A stretch of 8,892 nucleotides of DNA from Rhodospirillaceae bacterium UBA6608 (GTDB lineage: Bacteria; Pseudomonadota; Alphaproteobacteria; Rhodospirillales_A; Casp-alpha2): positions 5,416 through 14,307 of the forward strand of contig DJHY01000043.1 of assembly GCA_002433335.1 (NCBI GenBank), written 5' to 3'. A program made the position numbers and the translations under genes. The notes under the pieces were generated by a model that ran no database searches, was not told the origin of the DNA, and worked only from the letters and a program-made list of their open reading frames with translations. Every line of letters begins with the position of its first letter. Position 1 is the first letter of the stretch. This document shows, in pieces, positions 6,783-8,892 of the stretch.

Positions 6783-6896
6783 CTAGAACGACCAGGGTAG
6801 TTCCCGCATATCGAACATCGCCTCGGCGATCAGGACCGTTATGGTCAACGGTACCGCCACAAGAAGGGCGAACAACGGGGCTTTCAAGGTTTCCAT
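6783..6896 (-). CDS. Small single-span membrane protein (37 aa)
   Basis: A 37-codon ORF reads METLKAPLFALLV at the start, a hydrophobic span at about residues 7-25 (ending VLIAE) and a short tail MFDMRELPWSF. It is supported by an excellent ribosome binding site, AAGGAG, 5 bases before the ATG on the - strand, and by the amphipathic order charged start, membrane span, polar end. It lies downstream of the FAH-family gene on the same strand (about 120 bases between) and ends 26 bases from the convergent DUF2927-type gene. I do not recognise a family. A chance ORF is possible because of its size. Confidence 0.6.
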   Translation of the reverse strand: METLKAPLFALLVAVPLTITVLIAEAMFDMRELPWSF

Positions 6897-6902
6897 GGTG
6901 GT

Positions 6903-6926
6903 CTCCTTTCTCCGTCCAAGCGGAGA
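6903..6926 (-). promoter_or_regulatory. Strong ribosome binding site next to a small hairpin, upstream of the 37-aa ORF
   Basis: Reading the - strand, TCTCCG (6926-6921) and CGGAGA (6914-6909) form a 6-bp stem with a 6-base loop, immediately followed by the ribosome binding site AAGGAG (6908-6903). The CTCTCC arm could also pair with the ribosome binding site itself, which would allow two exclusive structures. Whether this regulates translation is inference. Confidence 0.35.
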
Positions 6927-6974
6927 GAAGAAAAGCACCGAACCTGGGCCGCCCGAGGGCTGGAATGGGGCAAT

Positions 6975-7008
6975 CCAGGGGCAGGAAACCGCGGTTTCTC
7001 GCCCCTGG
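6975..7008 (-). terminator. Long hairpin after the FAH-family gene, terminator-like
   Basis: Outer arms CCAGGGGC (6975-6982) and GCCCCTGG (7001-7008) pair perfectly over 8 bp; after two non-pairing positions the inner arms GAAACC/GGTTTC continue nearly to the centre. It begins 10 bases after the FAH-family stop codon. No proper T-run follows on the - strand, so it may end transcription inefficiently or protect the 3' end of the mRNA rather than be a classical terminator. Confidence 0.45.
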
Positions 7009-7018
7009 TTTAAGCAGA

Positions 7019-7705
7019 TTAGACGACCTTGATGGTCAGTTCGTCCACGCCATCGACGATACCCTTCAGGACGTCGCCGCGATGGACCGCGCCGACGCCG
7101 GCGGGCGTGCCGGTCAGGATCAGGTCGCCCGGGGCCAGGGTGAACAGGCCCGACAGGTATTCGATCATTTCCGGAATTTTCCAGATCATCTGGTTCAGGT
7201 CGCCGTCTTGGCGAACCTCGCCGTTGCATTCCAGCCAGATGCGGCCCTCGGACGGATGCCCGACTTCGGACGCGGGATGGATCGCCGTGCAGGGGGCGGA
7301 CAGTTCGAACGCCTTGCCGGTGTCCCAGGGGCGGCCCATTTTCTTGGCTGCGCCCTGCAGGTCACGGCGCGTCATGTCGAGCGCCACGGCATAGCCGTAG
7401 ACATGGTCCAGGGCCTTGGCAGCGGGGATGTCGGTGCCGCCTTCCTTCAGGCCGACCACCAGTTCCAGTTCCCAATGCACGTCGTCGCTGGCCACCGGAT
7501 AGGGCCAGTCGCCGCCGCCGACAAACAGGTTGTCGGGGCATTTCTGGAAAAAGAACGGCGGTTCGCGGTTCGGGTCGTGACCCATTTCGATCGCGTGGTC
7601 GGCGTAATTGCGCCCGACGCAGTAGACGCGACGCACGGGGAACTGATCGTCCGTACCGGCGACCGGAAGGTACGCCTGGGGCGGTTGGGGAATGACATAA
7701 GCCAT
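7019..7705 (-). CDS. Fumarylacetoacetate hydrolase (FAH) family protein
   Basis: A 228-aa cytoplasmic enzyme of the FAH superfamily, which hydrolyses or decarboxylates beta-diketo acids such as fumarylpyruvate or acylpyruvates in aromatic compound breakdown. Key signs: VYCVGRNYADHAIEMG (28-42), REPPFFFQK (47-55), the metal ligands Glu79 and Glu81 in HWELELVVGL and Asp110 in AVALDMTRRDLQ, then KAFELSAP (131-138), and LAPGDLILTGTPAGVG (190-205). Full length for the single-domain type. I chose the ATG at 7705, preceded by GAGGAC at good spacing and matching the family's N terminus; the same frame is open further upstream to 8185 but carries no recognisable sequence there. The best match by look is the fumarylpyruvate-hydrolase-like subgroup, but the substrate cannot be fixed. 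No other aromatic degradation gene is in view. Confidence 0.92.
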   Translation of the reverse strand: MAYVIPQPPQAYLPVAGTDDQFPVRRVYCVGRNYADHAIEMGHDPNREPPFFFQKCPDNLFVGGGDWPYPVASDDVHWELELVVGLKEGGTDIPAAKALDHVYGYAVALDMTRRDLQGAAKKMGRPWDTGKAFELSAPCTAIHPASEVGHPSEGRIWLECNGEVRQDGDLNQMIWKIPEMIEYLSGLFTLAPGDLILTGTPAGVGAVHRGDVLKGIVDGVDELTIKVV

Positions 7706-8171
7706 GGATGTCCTCGAAAGTCTTGTGGTTGAGAATCCTGGGTTGGTGCGGGCGGCCAGAACGGCAACGGCACCGTTTAAGATGTTTCGGATGTACGCGA
7801 AGCCTCCGGCGGGCGCAATAGGATTCCCTGGTTGCATCCGGGGTCTAGGAACATGTTCTGGCCGTATATTTTGGCCAAGTCGTTGCCCTATCAGGGGCTT
7901 TTTGAATGGCGCGGCAAAGGGCGCGGCCCTTAATTCCCATGACGGGGGCTTGGGGGAATATTTTCGACCTAGCCGAAAGTCATAACCGGGCGTATGAGTC
8001 CCTCGGAGACCCAGCGTGGCGGCGCGCAGCGGGCCAAGGGCGGCAATCATAGTCGCCGGATTCAATAAAACACGGTGAACAGCACCCTGGGACAGGTCGG
8101 TCGATGCATGGACCGGTCGCCAGTCGTTTCGGCCTATCGCCGGCGCGGCCAAGACGAGGGGATGATAAACC
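7706..8171. other. 466-base intergenic region between divergent genes
   Basis: No convincing gene is seen here. It separates the FAH-family gene (- strand) from the 153-aa protein gene (+ strand) and should contain both promoters, but no clear -35/-10 pair was found. It does hold several symmetric elements: the perfect palindrome GAACATGTTC at 7849-7858; TGGCC/GGCCA at 7859-7863 and 7873-7877 flanking an A+T-rich core; a short stem GCCC/GGGC at 7885-7898 followed by five T; ATTCCC/GGGAAT at 7932-7959; and CGGTC-G-ATGCAT-G-GACCG at 8098-8115. Any of these could be an operator, none is identified. Confidence 0.5.
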
Positions 8172-8633
8172 ATGACCGAAACCATCGATGTCGATTACAT
8201 CGTCCCGGAACCCCTGCCGGACGATCATTTCGATCCTCACTTACCCGGCGATTGGTTCTGCGAATTCACCCAGGACTATGGCGACGGCATCCGTGTGACC
8301 AAGCGCGGCCTGGAAGCGACCAACCTGATTATTCGGAAATACGACGTCGCGCCGGATGAAGTCCTGGCGTTTTCGACATTCTGCAGCCCGCGCCGCGCCA
8401 TGACCGCGTTCCACTTCCACCCCGATTTCGATCCGGAGCGACGCCAGCGGTACATGGAGGCCCACCGGGAAGGCTACGACGTCGCCGTCGACGTCACGGA
8501 ACATCTGGCGGCGGAACGCGCCGGGCAACGGGCGGCAATCCTCCGGCGTTTGGGCCGCGCACGGCGCGCCGTATCCTTGGTTGCCCATGCGGCGGCGGTG
8601 TTCATTCTGGCCCACTATTCCCCCGGACGCTGA
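8172..8633 (+). CDS. Hypothetical protein, 153 aa
   Basis: I do not recognise this protein. Codon use is like the neighbouring genes (mostly G or C in third position), and the ATG at 8172 has a GAGGGG ribosome binding site, though about 10 bases away. The N-terminal 30 residues are acidic and Pro-rich (VPEPLPDDHFDPHLPGDW). A middle part (about 28-85) contains DWFCEFTQDYGDGIRVTKRG, TFCSP and AFHFHPDFDP, with two Cys and a His-rich motif that could bind metal. The C-terminal part (about 108-147) is helical and Arg-rich, ending in a hydrophobic stretch LVAHAAAVFILAHY which may be a membrane-associated helix. No signal peptide. The next gene begins 68 bases later, so the two may be co-transcribed. 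Confidence 0.7.
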   Translation: MTETIDVDYIVPEPLPDDHFDPHLPGDWFCEFTQDYGDGIRVTKRGLEATNLIIRKYDVAPDEVLAFSTFCSPRRAMTAFHFHPDFDPERRQRYMEAHREGYDVAVDVTEHLAAERAGQRAAILRRLGRARRAVSLVAHAAAVFILAHYSPGR

Positions 8634-8701
8634 CCCCTTTTTTCGCACCTGCAAAATGTTAGCCTCGGTTCTTGCAATGACCTTTTGCGGGAGTACCGAT
8701 C

Positions 8702-8892
8702 ATGGCTCTGGCCACCCCTTATCTGATGTTCATCGGCGATGCGCCGGATCAACTCGCGGCCAAGGTCGCCATCGGTGTCGTCCACTGGCGGCCCGAGTGG
8801 TGCGTGGGGCAGTTGCGCATGGACGGCTGCAAGGCCGACCTGGGTATTCCCGACATGACGATCGAGGAAGCCGTTGCCGCCGGCTGTAAGAT
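8702..8892 (+). CDS. dgcN: DUF1611/DgcN-type protein, 3' end beyond the window
   Basis: Only the first 63 codons are visible. The sequence MALATPYLMFIGDAPDQ, AAKVAIGVVHWRPEWCVGQLR, GCKADLGIPDMTIEEAVAAGCK matches the start of DUF1611-family proteins, which I recall being called DgcN (a D-glutamate N-acetyltransferase acting together with the racemase DgcA in D-glutamate breakdown). That assignment rests on the N-terminal domain only; the P-loop-containing rest is outside the window. The ATG at 8702 has a GCGGGAG ribosome binding site at 8687-8693, 8 bases upstream. A racemase gene might follow it, which would test the call. Confidence 0.75.
   Translation, partial: MALATPYLMFIGDAPDQLAAKVAIGVVHWRPEWCVGQLRMDGCKADLGIPDMTIEEAVAAGCK

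Noticed and set aside
7885..7903. GCCC/GGGC stem followed by TTTTT on the + strand
   Set aside because: The stem is only 4 pairs plus a wobble, and no + strand gene ends upstream of it.
7853..7933. 26-codon ORF starting MFWPYILAKSL on the + strand
   Set aside because: The possible ribosome binding site is only about 2 bases from the ATG and the ORF contains its own terminator-like stem; too little support to call a gene.
7706..8185. N-terminal extension of the FAH-family protein to a start at 8185
   Set aside because: The extension has no family-like sequence, overlaps the start of the divergent gene, and the ATG at 7705 has its own ribosome binding site and a typical family N terminus.
8651..8688. 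GCAAAA/TTTTGC inverted repeat before the DgcN-type gene
   Set aside because: Six-base arms with a 26-base loop are expected by chance in this length of sequence.

Overview
The window looks like chromosomal DNA from a high-GC alphaproteobacterium, most likely of the Rhodospirillaceae type. Pointers are the G/C-rich third codon positions, a DUF2927-type exported protein, and the mix of an OmpR-type two-component pair, a fumarylacetoacetate-hydrolase-family enzyme and a DUF1611/DgcN-type protein. The genus cannot be fixed from the sequence. No tRNA, rRNA, CRISPR array, transposase or insertion sequence was seen.

Left part, + strand. Bases 1-2024 hold the 3' part of an OmpR-family response regulator followed, with a 4-base ATGA overlap, by its sensor histidine kinase. 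The kinase has an unusual histidine/aspartate-rich stretch in its predicted periplasmic sensor region. A compact terminator hairpin lies just behind it. A candidate promoter partly overlaps that hairpin and leads into the next block.

Central part, 2160-5917, + strand. This is the most notable region: three consecutive paralogous genes (406, 395 and 392 aa, called copies A, B and C here), each alignable by eye along its whole length. They have no membrane segment or signal peptide. The C-terminal half reads as a degenerate EAL domain: the Asn, one Glu, one Asp, the Lys and the final Gln-Gly of the EAL fold are kept in all three, but the EAL Glu, the second Asp and the AEGVE Glu are gone. The N-terminal part is reminiscent of a degenerate GGDEF fold. 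They are probably cytoplasmic c-di-GMP-binding or scaffold proteins rather than enzymes. A fourth gene starts 26 bases later and encodes an exported DUF2927-type protein.

Right part. On the - strand, convergent with the block above, lie a fumarylacetoacetate-hydrolase-family gene and, downstream of it, a 37-codon single-membrane-span ORF with a very good ribosome binding site. A 466-base gap without a convincing gene separates these from two + strand genes: an unrecognised 153-aa protein and the 5' end of a DUF1611/DgcN-type gene that runs off the window.

Working model (inference): the central block may connect nucleotide second-messenger sensing to a periplasmic function. The histidine kinase/regulator pair upstream is only a neighbour; nothing in the sequence proves that it controls the block.
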